Assembly (NCBI GenBank): GCA_002151545.1
Contig: CP021237.1
Span: 558,001 to 622,000, forward strand
Direction: 5' to 3'
DNA from: Sphingobacteriaceae bacterium GW460-11-11-14-LB5
GTDB taxonomy: Bacteria; Bacteroidota; Bacteroidia; Sphingobacteriales; Sphingobacteriaceae
Length of the DNA stretch: 64,000 nucleotides
Position numbers and translations under genes: made by a program. Numbering within the stretch: the first letter of the stretch is position 1; each line of letters starts with the position of its first letter. Shown here piece by piece: positions 47,515 through 57,140 of the stretch. The notes beneath the pieces were generated by a model. The model was not told where the DNA came from. It worked only from the letters and a program-made list of their open reading frames with translations, and searched no databases.

Positions 47515-48303
47515 TTAAAGTCCGTTTGCCCTTGCGGTGATCTCGGCAATATCCAATACCTTAACTTCCTGTTCTTTATCTTTTAATTTAATGCCGTCAC
47601 TCAGCATCGTCATACAGAAAGGGCAACCAGCAGCAATCACCTGTGGGTTGGTTTGTAAAGCCTCGTCAATACGTTCTACATTGATATCTTTATTCCCTTT
47701 TTCAGGTTCTTTAAACATCTGTGCGCCACCGGCACCACAGCATAAGCCATTGCTTTTGCAGCGTTTCATCTCCACCAATTGAGCATCAAGTACCTCCAGG
47801 GCTTTTCTAGGTGCTTCGTAAATGCCATTTCCACGGCCCAGGTAACACGGATCGTGATAAGTGATTTTTTTGCCTTTGAAACTTTCACCACCTTCGGCTT
47901 TTAGTTTGCCTTCGTTAATCAGGTCCTGGATCAATTGGGTATGGTGAATCACCTCGTAAGTGCCACCTAAACCCGGATATTCATTTTTAATGGTGTTGAA
48001 GCAATGCGGACAGCCTGTTACAATTTTTTTGATGTTGTAGGCATTCAATACCTCAATATTGGTCATGGCCTGCATCTGGAACAGGAACTCGTTACCAGCT
48101 CTTTTAGCAGGATCGCCTGTACAGCTTTCTTCTGTTCCTAAAACAGCATATTTTATACCTACATGATGTAAGATCTTGCAAATGTCGCGGGTAATTTTCT
48201 GCGCTCTTTCATCGTAACTTCCAGCACAACCTACCCAAAATAATATTTCCGGTTCTTCGCCTGCGGCCATTAACTCGGCCATTGTAGGGACTTTAAATTC
48301 CAT
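47515..48303 (-). CDS. CCG-domain iron-sulfur protein (heterodisulfide reductase subunit B-like)
   Basis: 262 residues from the ATG at 48303. Two cysteine-rich CCG domains: GCAGSYDERAQ with ITGCPHCFNTIKNEYP-type (TGCPHCFNTIKNEY) in the first, and CYLGRGNGIYEAP, GLCCGAGGAQMF and AAGCPFCMTMLSDG in the second. These CCG motifs bind or process Fe-S clusters in HdrB, GlcF and LutA. Cytosolic, working with the 4Fe-4S membrane partner encoded upstream. The electron acceptor is unknown. Confidence 0.85.
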   Translation of the reverse strand: MEFKVPTMAELMAAGEEPEILFWVGCAGSYDERAQKITRDICKILHHVGIKYAVLGTEESCTGDPAKRAGNEFLFQMQAMTNIEVLNAYNIKKIVTGCPHCFNTIKNEYPGLGGTYEVIHHTQLIQDLINEGKLKAEGGESFKGKKITYHDPCYLGRGNGIYEAPRKALEVLDAQLVEMKRCKSNGLCCGAGGAQMFKEPEKGNKDINVERIDEALQTNPQVIAAGCPFCMTMLSDGIKLKDKEQEVKVLDIAEITARANGL

Positions 48304-48383
48304 TTGTCTATTATCTATTATCAAGTATTAAGACCTGATGTAATTATTCTTTTAATTCAATGCCAACTGAAAACTATCAATTG

Positions 48384-49679
48384 CTAGCTTTCTTGTGCCC
48401 AGTTAAAACGGTCAGCCGGAGAGTATTTCCAGGGTGCCTGGTTATTCTCAATATTTCCCATCATGGCATTAATACTTCCCGGTGCCTGCGACTCTTCCAT
48501 CACGGCAAAACGGCGAAGCTCTGTAATAATCTGTAAGGGATCAATATTTACCGGACAAGCCTCTACACAAGCGTTACAGCTGGTACAAGCCCAAATTTCT
48601 TCTCTGCTGATGTAATCATCCAATAAAGATTTTCCATCCTGGTGTTCTGCACCGTGTTTATCAATATTTTGTCCCACCTCGGTAATACGGTCGCGGGTAT
48701 CCATCATGATTTTCCGCGGCGATAACAGTTTACCTGTAATATTTGCCGGGCATACTGAAGTACATCTTCCACATTCTGTACAGGTATAGGCATTCATCAG
48801 GTTTACCCAGCTTAAGTCAGTTACATCTTTGGCGCCAAATTTACCGGGTTCGGTTTCTGCCGGAACAAAAGAAGGATCAAGCATGGCCTTTACCTCATTG
48901 GTAACGGAGGCCATATTGGTAAACTCGCCTTTAGGCTCCAAATTAGAAAAGTAGGTGTTCGGAAAAGCAAAGAGAATATGAAAATGTTTAGAATAAGGCA
49001 GGTAATTTAAAAAAGCCAAAATACCTATAATGTGGAACCACCAGCAGCTGCGCTCTATCACAACCAAGGCGCTTTCTGAGGAAGGCAGGATATTGATTAA
49101 ATACTGGCTTACCGGAAATGCTCCTGCATTAACGTAATGACTGGCACCTAAAAGCTGTAATTTTGCATCGGCTGCGTTCATTAACAAAAAGGCACTCATT
49201 AATAAAATCTCGGTGATGAGGATATAATTGGCATCAGATTTTGGCCAGCTTTTCATCTCTACACCACTAAAGCGTTTCAATTTTAGGATATTTCTGCGAA
49301 CCAGAAAAATCGCGCAGGAAACCCAAACAGTAAAGGCCAGAATTTCGAAAGAGCCGATCAGAAAATTATATAAACCACCCAAACCATTAAAAATACGGTG
49401 TGTGCCAAATAAACCATCGATGATGATTTCCAATACCTCAATGTTAATGATCACGAAACCGATGTAAACAAAAAAGTGGAGAAAGGCGGGGATAGGCCGA
49501 ACAACCATTTTAGATTGACCAAAGGCTACGCGAAGCATGGTCATTAACCTTTTTTGCGGCTGATCTTGTCGATCTACCGGTTTGCCTAAACGGATATTGC
49601 GAATTATTTTACGCAGATTAACTGTAAACAGCGCAATTGCTGCAAGTGTAAGTACTAGAAAAAGGATCTGTGCTACCAT
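48384..49679 (-). CDS. Membrane-bound 4Fe-4S electron-transfer protein (HdrC/NarI-type fusion)
   Basis: 431 residues. Roughly five to six TM spans in the first 260 residues (VAQILFLVLTLAAIALFTV, IPAFLHFFVYIGFVIINIEVLE, FLIGSFEILAFTVWVSCAIFLV) are followed by two ferredoxin motifs, CTECGRCTSVCPA and CTSCNACVEACPV. It is 80 bp upstream of the CCG-domain gene in one operon. The pair probably forms an inner-membrane complex that passes electrons to or from a quinone or disulfide; acceptor and donor are unknown. Confidence 0.85.
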   Translation of the reverse strand: MVAQILFLVLTLAAIALFTVNLRKIIRNIRLGKPVDRQDQPQKRLMTMLRVAFGQSKMVVRPIPAFLHFFVYIGFVIINIEVLEIIIDGLFGTHRIFNGLGGLYNFLIGSFEILAFTVWVSCAIFLVRRNILKLKRFSGVEMKSWPKSDANYILITEILLMSAFLLMNAADAKLQLLGASHYVNAGAFPVSQYLINILPSSESALVVIERSCWWFHIIGILAFLNYLPYSKHFHILFAFPNTYFSNLEPKGEFTNMASVTNEVKAMLDPSFVPAETEPGKFGAKDVTDLSWVNLMNAYTCTECGRCTSVCPANITGKLLSPRKIMMDTRDRITEVGQNIDKHGAEHQDGKSLLDDYISREEIWACTSCNACVEACPVNIDPLQIITELRRFAVMEESQAPGSINAMMGNIENNQAPWKYSPADRFNWAQES

Positions 49680-49863
49680 GCAATATTAGATTGTTACGCT
49701 AAATTAGGATATTAATCTAAATAAATTACTATGCATGCATAAAAAATATAATAAAATTGTTTGTTTGTACTCATTCTAAGCAACGATTAAGGCCTTTTTT
49801 AAGAAAGGTGAAAAATTAATTAATTGATAATCAGAGCAACAATGAAATAATCGAAAAAAAGTT

Positions 49864-49892
49864 TTGCTTTTGAAAAAAGAACGCTACATTTG
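49864..49892 (+). promoter_or_regulatory. tRNA-Phe promoter
   Basis: TTG at 49864-49866 and TACATTTG at 49885-49892 with an 18-bp spacer match the Bacteroidota consensus. The tRNA begins 15 bp after the -7 element. Confidence 0.8.
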
Positions 49893-49907
49893 CAATCCCA
49901 AACGGAT

Positions 49908-49980
49908 GGTGCCATAGCTCAGTCGGTAGAGCAAAGGACTGAAAATCCTTGTGTCCCTGGTTCGAATCCAGGTGGCACCA
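49908..49980 (+). tRNA. tRNA-Phe (anticodon GAA)
   Basis: 73 bases fold into a full cloverleaf: acceptor GGTGCCA/TGGCACC, D stem GCTC/GAGC, anticodon stem AAGGA/TCCTT with loop CTGAAAA (anticodon GAA), T stem CCTGG/CCAGG with TTCGAAT. The discriminator A is at 49980 and the terminal CCA is not encoded. A terminator follows directly. Confidence 0.96.
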
Positions 49981-49988
49981 CAAACGTC

Positions 49989-50027
49989 AAAAGGTCATTT
50001 TCGATTGAAAATGACCTTTTTTATTTT
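49989..50027 (+). terminator. Intrinsic terminator after tRNA-Phe
   Basis: AAAAGGTCATTTTC (49989-50002) pairs with GAAAATGACCTTTT (50007-50020) around GATT, followed by TTATTTT. Confidence 0.88.
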
Positions 50028-50079
50028 AGCTTCTTATCCGGATAAATAATATTTTCCCTTTCGGAGTATACCCAGTAAA

Positions 50080-51570
50080 TCAATGCTGAAGCTTGCTTTG
50101 CGCGGCCTGTTTGATGCACTCCGCATGGTAAGCCGCTGAAAAGATATCGGCCACCTCATACTGGTATTTTGCAGAATCGAAATAAACTGCAAAGTTTTGT
50201 GGAATAGTATCATCTGCATCGTTAAGATACAAACCGCTGCCTGAAAAGGTGGCTCCCCCTGAAACGGTCAAATATTTTCCGTCAGCCTTATTTCTGATTT
50301 TGAAATAACCATCATTTTGCGGATAAAATTCCCATTCCTGGCTCCCTTTCACATTGACTTCATTTAATCTCAAAGTATTAAAAACAGATTCCAGGTATTT
50401 TCCGCTTTTAAGATCCTTCAACTTAAATACCGAGGGGTTTGCAGTAGGTAAGAATTGAAAGCTAAGATTGATATTGTCGTCATCATCGGCGATCGAAAAT
50501 CCGTTCGCAGGTTTTGATACCAGGCGGTTGGATTGTTTTTCCAATAAACTGTAATTATTATTACCGATAATCGCCTTGGCCCGTTTATAACGATACATCG
50601 CATTGAAAATGCTTAAGTCCCAGCTTTGATGCCAGGTTACAGTAGGGTAGCCTGACCGCATACTAATGGGCAGCCATACATATCGTGATGCCCCAAGGTC
50701 TTTGGCATCCCATCGGTCACCATAATAAACGAAGGCATTCTCTTTTCCGCCCACTTTGAATACATAGGCGCTTTGCGACTGATAAGTCAGCTCTTTCATC
50801 TGATCTACCGCAAAATTTGAGCCTATGCTCCAATTTCCCAGGATGTTCCAGCTATAGGCGCTCCTTCCGGGATTTGGATCCCAGCCGGTAGACCCGGAGA
50901 ATAAGCCAAAATAAACATCACCCACTTTGAATATGGCCGGTGCTTCCGCACGTTCGCCAATCAGGATTTTGTTCTCAGTGGGGCTACCTTCAAGGTAATC
51001 GGGCCTCAAGCGAATCACGTTGATACTCTTGTTCATATCGGTCGCGCTGAAATGATAAGCGGTTCCGTCGTGATCTTCAAATAGCGTCATGTCTCTCGAA
51101 TCATGATCATTTGGCCGGAAGGTTTTATACAATTGATAAGGCCCTTCAACTTTATCACTGGTTGCGACCACCACACGCGCAGCCTCATAACCGTTCTCTT
51201 TTTCCCAATGCGCCCACATCACCCATTTTTTGGTGGTTTTGTTGAAAATCACCTTTGGACGTTCCAACTTACGCCCTTGCGCCAGATCATTCAGATCTGC
51301 CTGAGGAAGACCGGAAAGCGTTAGTGCTAGTCCTAACCGCTCCCAGTTATAAAGGTTTGTTGAGCGATAACAACTAATTCCATTAGATTTTCCGCCCGTG
51401 CGGTTTTCACCAAACCAATAATAGGTTCCATTATTGTTGATCACGCAGCCGCCGTGTGCATTTATTGCCTTCCCATTCTGATCTTTCCAAATCTCTCCAG
51501 GCTTAAAATTATTTTGGGCATTAACCATGCCCGATACGAGCAATAGTATAATTAGCAGATAAAATTTCAT
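50080..51570 (-). CDS. Exported GH43-like glycoside hydrolase with C-terminal carbohydrate-binding domain
   Basis: 496 residues, signal peptide cleaved after VNAQ. The catalytic five-blade propeller (about 25-330) opens with the W-DQNG-INAHGG-Y-YWFGE pattern of GH43 galactanase and galactofuranosidase subfamilies (INAHGGCVINNNGTYYWFGE). PNDHDSRDMTLFEDHDGTAY holds candidate catalytic acids, and EAPAIFKVGDVYFGLFSGSTG is the general-acid region. Residues 360-475 form a ricin-type beta-trefoil (KYLESV, KYLTVSGG). Last gene of the minus-strand unit of the locus. An arabinogalactan or galactan side-chain substrate is an inference. Confidence 0.82.
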   Translation of the reverse strand: MKFYLLIILLLVSGMVNAQNNFKPGEIWKDQNGKAINAHGGCVINNNGTYYWFGENRTGGKSNGISCYRSTNLYNWERLGLALTLSGLPQADLNDLAQGRKLERPKVIFNKTTKKWVMWAHWEKENGYEAARVVVATSDKVEGPYQLYKTFRPNDHDSRDMTLFEDHDGTAYHFSATDMNKSINVIRLRPDYLEGSPTENKILIGERAEAPAIFKVGDVYFGLFSGSTGWDPNPGRSAYSWNILGNWSIGSNFAVDQMKELTYQSQSAYVFKVGGKENAFVYYGDRWDAKDLGASRYVWLPISMRSGYPTVTWHQSWDLSIFNAMYRYKRAKAIIGNNNYSLLEKQSNRLVSKPANGFSIADDDDNINLSFQFLPTANPSVFKLKDLKSGKYLESVFNTLRLNEVNVKGSQEWEFYPQNDGYFKIRNKADGKYLTVSGGATFSGSGLYLNDADDTIPQNFAVYFDSAKYQYEVADIFSAAYHAECIKQAAQSKLQH

Positions 51571-51596
51571 AAACTTATGATTGGTATATTATTCTT

Positions 51597-53111
51597 TTAC
51601 TTAGCTTTTCCTACAGAAATGTTTATCTGAGGATTTAGGTTAGGCGCATAGGCCCCGGTAGTATCGAACGTAAAATAGTCTATACCTGTGGATGTATTCT
51701 GGAATCCTGCCTTTGCTGCATAAGTCCTTGATTTTCCGGTCAGCTTCACGTTATCCACCTCCAGCGGACTAATCGTGGCGCCCCATTTATCTCGTTCCAG
51801 GTAGAAAAATATGCGGATTTGCTTGCAGGTTGCAGAGGTGGTGTAGTCAAGAGAATAGGTTTGCCAGTTGTTATCGGTCACATCCACGGAGGTTCCGAGT
51901 GAATTGTCCTGTACTTCCTGGATCTTGATCACCCCCATGGTGGGACCCTCTTTTTTGATACCGCCGCGTACCAGTGCCGAAAGTGTATAAGTTTCATTAG
52001 GTACAACATCTATTACCTGCCCGATCTCGGAGGCAGACCAACCATCTGCCCATTTATAATTGTTCATGCTTAAAATATGATTGTCAAAATCCTGTTGGTT
52101 GTTGATCTCCTGATTTTTGATAAATTGCTCGGAATTATAACGGTCACCGATCAGCACATCCCAGCCTTCTATCTTGGTTGCGATATGGTTATCGTAGGCC
52201 GTATTAAATTCGCCTTCAAAGTTTGGATTCTTCAGCAGGTTCTCTACCATATCGCCGTTTCCGACCGCAAACTCAGGCTGGGTGCCATAATCTGTAGCAC
52301 GCACGCTGTCAATCAGTAAGTTGTCCTTGAAAATGATAATCCGATTGTCTCTGGTAAACGAATAGCGGTATGTATGTGATCTTTTATCATCATTGTAAAA
52401 CTGGCCAAGACCGCTTTCTTCATTGATTGTGGGGTTAAACAGCTCTTTTTTGTCCAATCCGTTATACAAACCCATCCCCTTGGCATTAATATAGGCTTTA
52501 AAACCAATTCCTTTATTCGTAACGGCATAAGGATAAAATTCCTTTAAGCTATCTGTATTTACTTTGAATTCCATAGTAAACCCGTTGACATCAGGATTGA
52601 AGCCCTCTTTTTCACCAAAGGTTATTTCGGCATCTCTACCACCTGCATATTTTGGGTTATTGGTCATTGCTTTGGTGGTCATTTTGCTTCCATAACCTTT
52701 TAAGTTTACATAAGATCTGGTAGCACCGCTTCTGAGGATCACATGCCCAAGAGTCAGTTTTTTGGTGCTGTTTAAGGTAACCGTTACGGTGGTGTTTTGT
52801 GCATTAGCCGGAATTACCTGGGGTTTTACAGAAAAGCCTGAAGTTGCAGTAATATTGATCGGCTGATCGCTTTGCAGGTCGGATGCACTAACAGTAAATG
52901 TAGCTGTAGGGTGCGTATCATCAAGGTCCAGCCATGGACCTGATTTGAGTATCGGGAGGTTTTTTATCACTTTATTTTTGCCTGCATCTTCCGCAGGAGG
53001 CCTGTCGTTAGAAGGATTATTACCTTCAGTTTGCTGAACTGATGCTTTTAGAGCGGAAACCGAAAGTGTTATCATAGCTACCAGAGCCCATTTCATGGAT
53101 ATTTTTCTCAT
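51597..53111 (-). CDS. Secreted LamG/CBM-like surface glycan-binding protein
   Basis: 504 residues, with a signal peptide (VAMITLSVSALKA). A low-complexity linker with PSNDRPPAEDAGK is followed by a beta-sandwich (TATFTVSASDLQSDQPINIT), a LamG/concanavalin-like domain (about 150-290, with AEITFGEKEGFNPDVNGFTMEF), and a galactose-binding-like CBM4_9-type domain (about 295-460, with NLLKNPNFEGEF and SALVRGGIKKEGP). No catalytic residues. It is between the regulator and the hydrolase in the unit, so it probably binds the target polysaccharide at the cell surface in place of a SusD-type protein. Confidence 0.75.
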   Translation of the reverse strand: MRKISMKWALVAMITLSVSALKASVQQTEGNNPSNDRPPAEDAGKNKVIKNLPILKSGPWLDLDDTHPTATFTVSASDLQSDQPINITATSGFSVKPQVIPANAQNTTVTVTLNSTKKLTLGHVILRSGATRSYVNLKGYGSKMTTKAMTNNPKYAGGRDAEITFGEKEGFNPDVNGFTMEFKVNTDSLKEFYPYAVTNKGIGFKAYINAKGMGLYNGLDKKELFNPTINEESGLGQFYNDDKRSHTYRYSFTRDNRIIIFKDNLLIDSVRATDYGTQPEFAVGNGDMVENLLKNPNFEGEFNTAYDNHIATKIEGWDVLIGDRYNSEQFIKNQEINNQQDFDNHILSMNNYKWADGWSASEIGQVIDVVPNETYTLSALVRGGIKKEGPTMGVIKIQEVQDNSLGTSVDVTDNNWQTYSLDYTTSATCKQIRIFFYLERDKWGATISPLEVDNVKLTGKSRTYAAKAGFQNTSTGIDYFTFDTTGAYAPNLNPQINISVGKAK

Positions 53112-53146
53112 CTGTTTCTTTTTTTCTTTTTAAAGTGATTGATTTT

Positions 53147-54538
53147 TTATTTAGTGAATTGTATTTGTTTCTCCAGGATTATGGTTTGTTCGAAGCTAAA
53201 GGCAGCCCGATGCGTTTTTGCAAAAAGGGAAGGTCGCATACCAAACAGTTCGATAAATTTTTCGCGGAAATATTTAATATCTGAGATGCCAACCTTAAGT
53301 GCGGCTTCCTGAACTTTACACATGCTGCCGAGCAGTAAATGTGCTGCTTTACATAGTCGTATATATCTGATAAAGCCGTTTACAGAAAGTCCGGTAGCCG
53401 CTTTCATTTTTTTAAATAAACTGGAATAACTCATTCCAACCAGTTCGCATAGCTGATGAATGGTAAAAGATTGATTCAGGAGGTGCTGTTCAATGATTGC
53501 GGTACACACTGCTACAAGCTCCTGATACATAAAAGGAATGTTTTTCAGCTCATTTCCGCACACCTCCCGATAAAAATATTTTTGAAGCAGCTGTCTTCTG
53601 GCCATTATTAATTCGATTGCTTCAGCTACTGTTTCATCTGATTGGGCTGTATACCGGTAATAGGGGACGTTAAGGCCTGACCAAATATGCTTGGAGATTT
53701 TGCCGTTCCTCGAGGCAATGATAACCGGGATGTGGTTAAATATGTGGACCGACTTGATAGCCGCCGCCATCGCTGTTACCGGAGTTGCTTCGGGGTCGGC
53801 AAGGCAAATGATGAGTTCTGGTAGCTTACTCTTAACCTGCTCAAGAAGATCTCTAATATTTTCCCGATAGGAAATTACACTGAAAGTGCAATGGTTGTGC
53901 TTAAATAACACATGAGGTGCTTCGTTGGACTTAATTACCAGGACAGATGTAATACAGTTGAATGGCAGATCTAAATGGCGCAAATGTTCAGATATGGCGG
54001 TTTCAGCTATGGCATGATAGGTTGAGCCCAAGCCCCTCATGTACGATGTTTGTATTTTTTTATCGGTAAACATCATCTCGAGGCCGCTTGTTGTTTGATG
54101 TAAATTAAGTGTCCAGTTTTCTTCTGAGATGTCTGCCGGGGAACTGGACTTTCGTATTACCGGAAATTGTCCGAGCAGAAAAGCGATGATTTTGACGGAA
54201 GAATCCATTTTTCCTACATTTTCCGTTCTGTTACTGCTCGAGCCTATAGAAGAAAAAGAAACGCTGATCTCGGCCGCTCCAGCTTTATCCGTTACTGCCA
54301 ATACAATAGTGCTTTTTGGAAGCGCCAGGTTGATGGAGGTCGAAAGCATGATATATAATAGTACTTCGATCTGGTGAAGACCTGTCTTTTGAAATTGGGT
54401 GTCAGTGCCGGTAAGCTTTAAATCGACTTCAATGCCCTTATGCTTCGCCTGGTCGGTTAAACCCGAATAAGCCAGTTGTGCCAGACCGATAATGTCCAGA
54501 TCGTTTTCCTGAAGATCATGTGAATGTTTTTTTTGCAT
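53147..54538 (-). CDS. Sensor-less degenerate HTCS regulator (pseudo-HATPase, pseudo-receiver, AraC HTH)
   Basis: 463 residues from the ATG at 54538 (a TTG four codons earlier is in frame). No signal or TM. The N-terminal 150 residues keep the layout of an HTCS HATPase domain, but the N box is IMLSTSINLA and the G1 region SFSSIG. Residues about 198-306 align with a receiver whose acidic pair (DD) is KS, phosphoacceptor Asp is Leu246, and the TKPF Lys is Ala. The AraC HTH (about 358-443, SYSSLFKKMKAATGLSVNGF) is intact and matches the HTCS at 57141. It appears to be an HTCS descendant that no longer signals by phosphate. First gene of the minus-strand unit. Confidence 0.85.
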   Translation of the reverse strand: MQKKHSHDLQENDLDIIGLAQLAYSGLTDQAKHKGIEVDLKLTGTDTQFQKTGLHQIEVLLYIMLSTSINLALPKSTIVLAVTDKAGAAEISVSFSSIGSSSNRTENVGKMDSSVKIIAFLLGQFPVIRKSSSPADISEENWTLNLHQTTSGLEMMFTDKKIQTSYMRGLGSTYHAIAETAISEHLRHLDLPFNCITSVLVIKSNEAPHVLFKHNHCTFSVISYRENIRDLLEQVKSKLPELIICLADPEATPVTAMAAAIKSVHIFNHIPVIIASRNGKISKHIWSGLNVPYYRYTAQSDETVAEAIELIMARRQLLQKYFYREVCGNELKNIPFMYQELVAVCTAIIEQHLLNQSFTIHQLCELVGMSYSSLFKKMKAATGLSVNGFIRYIRLCKAAHLLLGSMCKVQEAALKVGISDIKYFREKFIELFGMRPSLFAKTHRAAFSFEQTIILEKQIQFTK

Positions 54539-54575
54539 ATGGTACGGCAACCTGAATGCTTTTGGTTAGCGGATG

Positions 54576-54630
54576 TAAACCTATAGATATACGACCGATC
54601 TAAGCGGGTAGGGAATCATAATTTTAGGGG
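54576..54630 (-). promoter_or_regulatory. Operator and -7 element of the regulator unit
   Basis: The minus-strand 24-mer at 54607-54630 has the core CCTAAAATTATGATTCCC and ends TACC. Exactly 23 bp further on comes TAGGTTTA (54576-54583), a 7-of-8 match to TAnnTTTG. No TTG is present at -33. The leader to the ATG is about 37 bp. Confidence 0.65.
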
Positions 54631-54886
54631 TCGTTTCTCGTATAAAGCCGCTCTGGGTGTTCAGGTGCTGTTTTTTCCATGAAGTGTATTCGACAAAGGC
54701 TTTTTATTTTGGGCGGGAGCTTAACAATACTTTCTTTTTCTTTTAAGTCAATCATCTCTTGTGCCGGTCGACTGCAATCGGGCAGTTAAAAAAACCTTCT
54801 GATTCATATCCCTGGTTAAAAGGCGTAATCTTTATCATCATTTGATGAGGGTTAAAGCTACCATGGACGGGGAATACCGATTTACC

Positions 54887-54941
54887 TCCCCAAAATTATG
54901 ATTTCCTACCTGTGTGGTGCTTTAGCTAATTTCTACGTTTA
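54887..54941 (+). promoter_or_regulatory. Operator and -7 element of the GH35 gene
   Basis: The plus-strand 24-mer at 54887-54910 has the core CCCAAAATTATGATTTCC and ends TACC, matching the 54607 site at 21 of 24 positions. Exactly 23 bp later comes TACGTTTA (54934-54941). No TTG at -33. The leader to the ATG is about 121 bp. The rest of the 512-bp divergent gap holds no gene. Confidence 0.65.
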
Positions 54942-55062
54942 TTTCAGATTTGCAGAGCTCAGGAATTGCGTGAGCAGAATCAATGTGGCGTGCAGGGTAT
55001 CCTGTGCTGTTTGCAATCAGAGATGATCTATTTAAACCAATTATTACTTAATAAAGAGCTGT

Positions 55063-56925
55063 ATGTATTTATTTAACACAATCAGAGCGGTAATACTCGC
55101 TTTACTTTTTACAATCCCCGTTTTCGCGCAGGAAACACACACTTTCGCCCTTGGTGATGATGCTTTTTTACTTGATGGTAAACCATTCCAAATGATCAGT
55201 GGTGAAATTCATTATCCGAGGATTCCACGAGAAGCCTGGCGGTCAAGGATGAAGATGGCAAAGGCAATGGGGCTTAATACCATCGGAACTTATGTCTTCT
55301 GGAACCTTCATGAACCCCAAAAGGGCATCTTCGACTTTAAAGGCAATAATGATGTGGCCGAATTTGTCAGAATAGCTAAGGAGGAAGGTTTGTGGGTTAT
55401 TTTAAGGCCAAGCCCATATGTATGCGCAGAATGGGAGTTTGGTGGTTATCCCTATTGGCTGGAAAACGAAAAAGGACTTGTGGTGCGGAGTAAGGACCCG
55501 CTTTATTTAAAGGAGTATGAAAAATACATCATGGAGGTTGGCAAGCAGCTTGCACCATTACAGGTCAACCACGGTGGCAATATATTAATGGTCCAGATTG
55601 AGAATGAGTATGGCTCTTATGGCAGCGATAAGGAATACCTTTCGATCAATCAGAAATTATTTATAAAAGCTGGTTTCGATGGCTTGTTATATACCTGTGA
55701 CCCTGCACCTGACCTCACCAATGGTTATCTTCCGGGCCTGTTGCCGGCAGTTAACGGGCTTGATAATCCCGAAAAGGTGAAGAAACTGATCGCAGATCAT
55801 CATAACGGAAAAGGGCCTTACTACATCGCTGAATGGTATCCCGCCTGGTTCGACTGGTGGGGAGCTCCTCATCATACCGTGCCGGCAGCCCGATTTACGG
55901 GTAAATTAGACTCGGTACTTGCCGCCGGAATTTCCATTAACATGTATATGTTTCACGGGGGTACAACACGCGGTTTTATGAACGGGGCGAATTTTAAAGA
56001 TGAAACCCCTTATGAACCGCAGATTAGTAGTTATGACTATGATGCCCCTCTGGATGAAGCAGGCAATGCCACAGCGAAATTCCATGCATTTCGATCCATT
56101 ATTCAAAAGCACCTGCCTGCCGGAACAACGCTGCCACCCGTTCCCAATCCTAAACCAGCCATACGGATACCAACTATAAAACTTGGGCTTACGGCATCAT
56201 TAACGGGGAATCTTTCTAAGGGAACTTATCACGATAGTCCCCTCACTTTCGAGGAACTCCTGCAGGATTATGGATTTGTACTTTACAGAACAACACTAAC
56301 CGGCGGTATTAAAGGCACATTGAAAATCAAAGAGCTGCGCGATTATGCATTGATCATGGTTAATGGTAAGCAGATCGCTACGCTTGACCGCCGTTTGAAC
56401 CAGGATAGTTTAAATATAAGTCTTCCACAAGGGAAGGTCGTATTGGATATTCTGGTAGAAAATCTTGGACGGATTAATTTCGGGAAATACTTATTGCAAA
56501 ACCGTAAAGGAATAACGGGGTACGTAAGCTTTAACAATCGAAAAATTAAAGGCTGGACAATGTACCGCTTTCCTTTCAACGATCTGTCAAAAATCAAATA
56601 CCAGTCAACCGTTAAGGCCGGAAATACGCCTGTTATTAAAAAGGGCACGTTCAACCTCACCGCTATTGGCGATACCTACCTTGATATGCGTAAGTGGGGG
56701 AAAGGAATGGTATGGGTGAATGGCCATAACCTGGGTAAGTATTGGAGCATCGGTCCACAGGAAACGCTTTACCTTCCCGCAGAATGGTTACGTAAAGGTG
56801 TTAATTCGATCGAAGTACTGGAATTACTCCGACCTAATCAGAACGAAATAACAGGGATAGACCATCCTTTACTCGATGGAATTGACCATTCCGTACCCGA
56901 CCATTTGCCGCGTAAGATCGATTAA
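55063..56925 (+). CDS. Exported beta-galactosidase, glycoside hydrolase family 35
   Basis: 620 residues, signal peptide cleaved after VFAQ. The GH35 TIM barrel runs from about 25 to 345 with SGEIHYPRIPREAWRSRMKMAK and TYVFWNLHEPQKGIFDF. The acid/base is E182 in QIENEYGSYG, and the nucleophile is E257 in YIAEWYPAWFDWW. C-terminal beta-sandwich domains follow (GTLKIKELRDYALIMVNGKQ; GMVWVNGHNLGKYWSIGPQ). It releases non-reducing beta-galactose, fitting a galactose-containing target. Divergent from the regulator unit, with its own copy of the local operator. Confidence 0.95.
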   Translation: MYLFNTIRAVILALLFTIPVFAQETHTFALGDDAFLLDGKPFQMISGEIHYPRIPREAWRSRMKMAKAMGLNTIGTYVFWNLHEPQKGIFDFKGNNDVAEFVRIAKEEGLWVILRPSPYVCAEWEFGGYPYWLENEKGLVVRSKDPLYLKEYEKYIMEVGKQLAPLQVNHGGNILMVQIENEYGSYGSDKEYLSINQKLFIKAGFDGLLYTCDPAPDLTNGYLPGLLPAVNGLDNPEKVKKLIADHHNGKGPYYIAEWYPAWFDWWGAPHHTVPAARFTGKLDSVLAAGISINMYMFHGGTTRGFMNGANFKDETPYEPQISSYDYDAPLDEAGNATAKFHAFRSIIQKHLPAGTTLPPVPNPKPAIRIPTIKLGLTASLTGNLSKGTYHDSPLTFEELLQDYGFVLYRTTLTGGIKGTLKIKELRDYALIMVNGKQIATLDRRLNQDSLNISLPQGKVVLDILVENLGRINFGKYLLQNRKGITGYVSFNNRKIKGWTMYRFPFNDLSKIKYQSTVKAGNTPVIKKGTFNLTAIGDTYLDMRKWGKGMVWVNGHNLGKYWSIGPQETLYLPAEWLRKGVNSIEVLELLRPNQNEITGIDHPLLDGIDHSVPDHLPRKID

Positions 56926-57140
56926 ATTATACCTATTTTTAATTTCACTATGTATTTTCACAGGTATAAAAATATACAGAGTTGAGATATATACGGGGAT
57001 GGCTGCACTGCATAAAAAGGCCCTGGCAAGGCATGTCCTTATAAATTTACAAACCTCTAAAAAAATCGTTCATTTGTAATTGATTTTATATCGATTACTC
57101 CCTGGCGAGGCCTTGGGATCGGAACCTTTAAAAAAATAAC

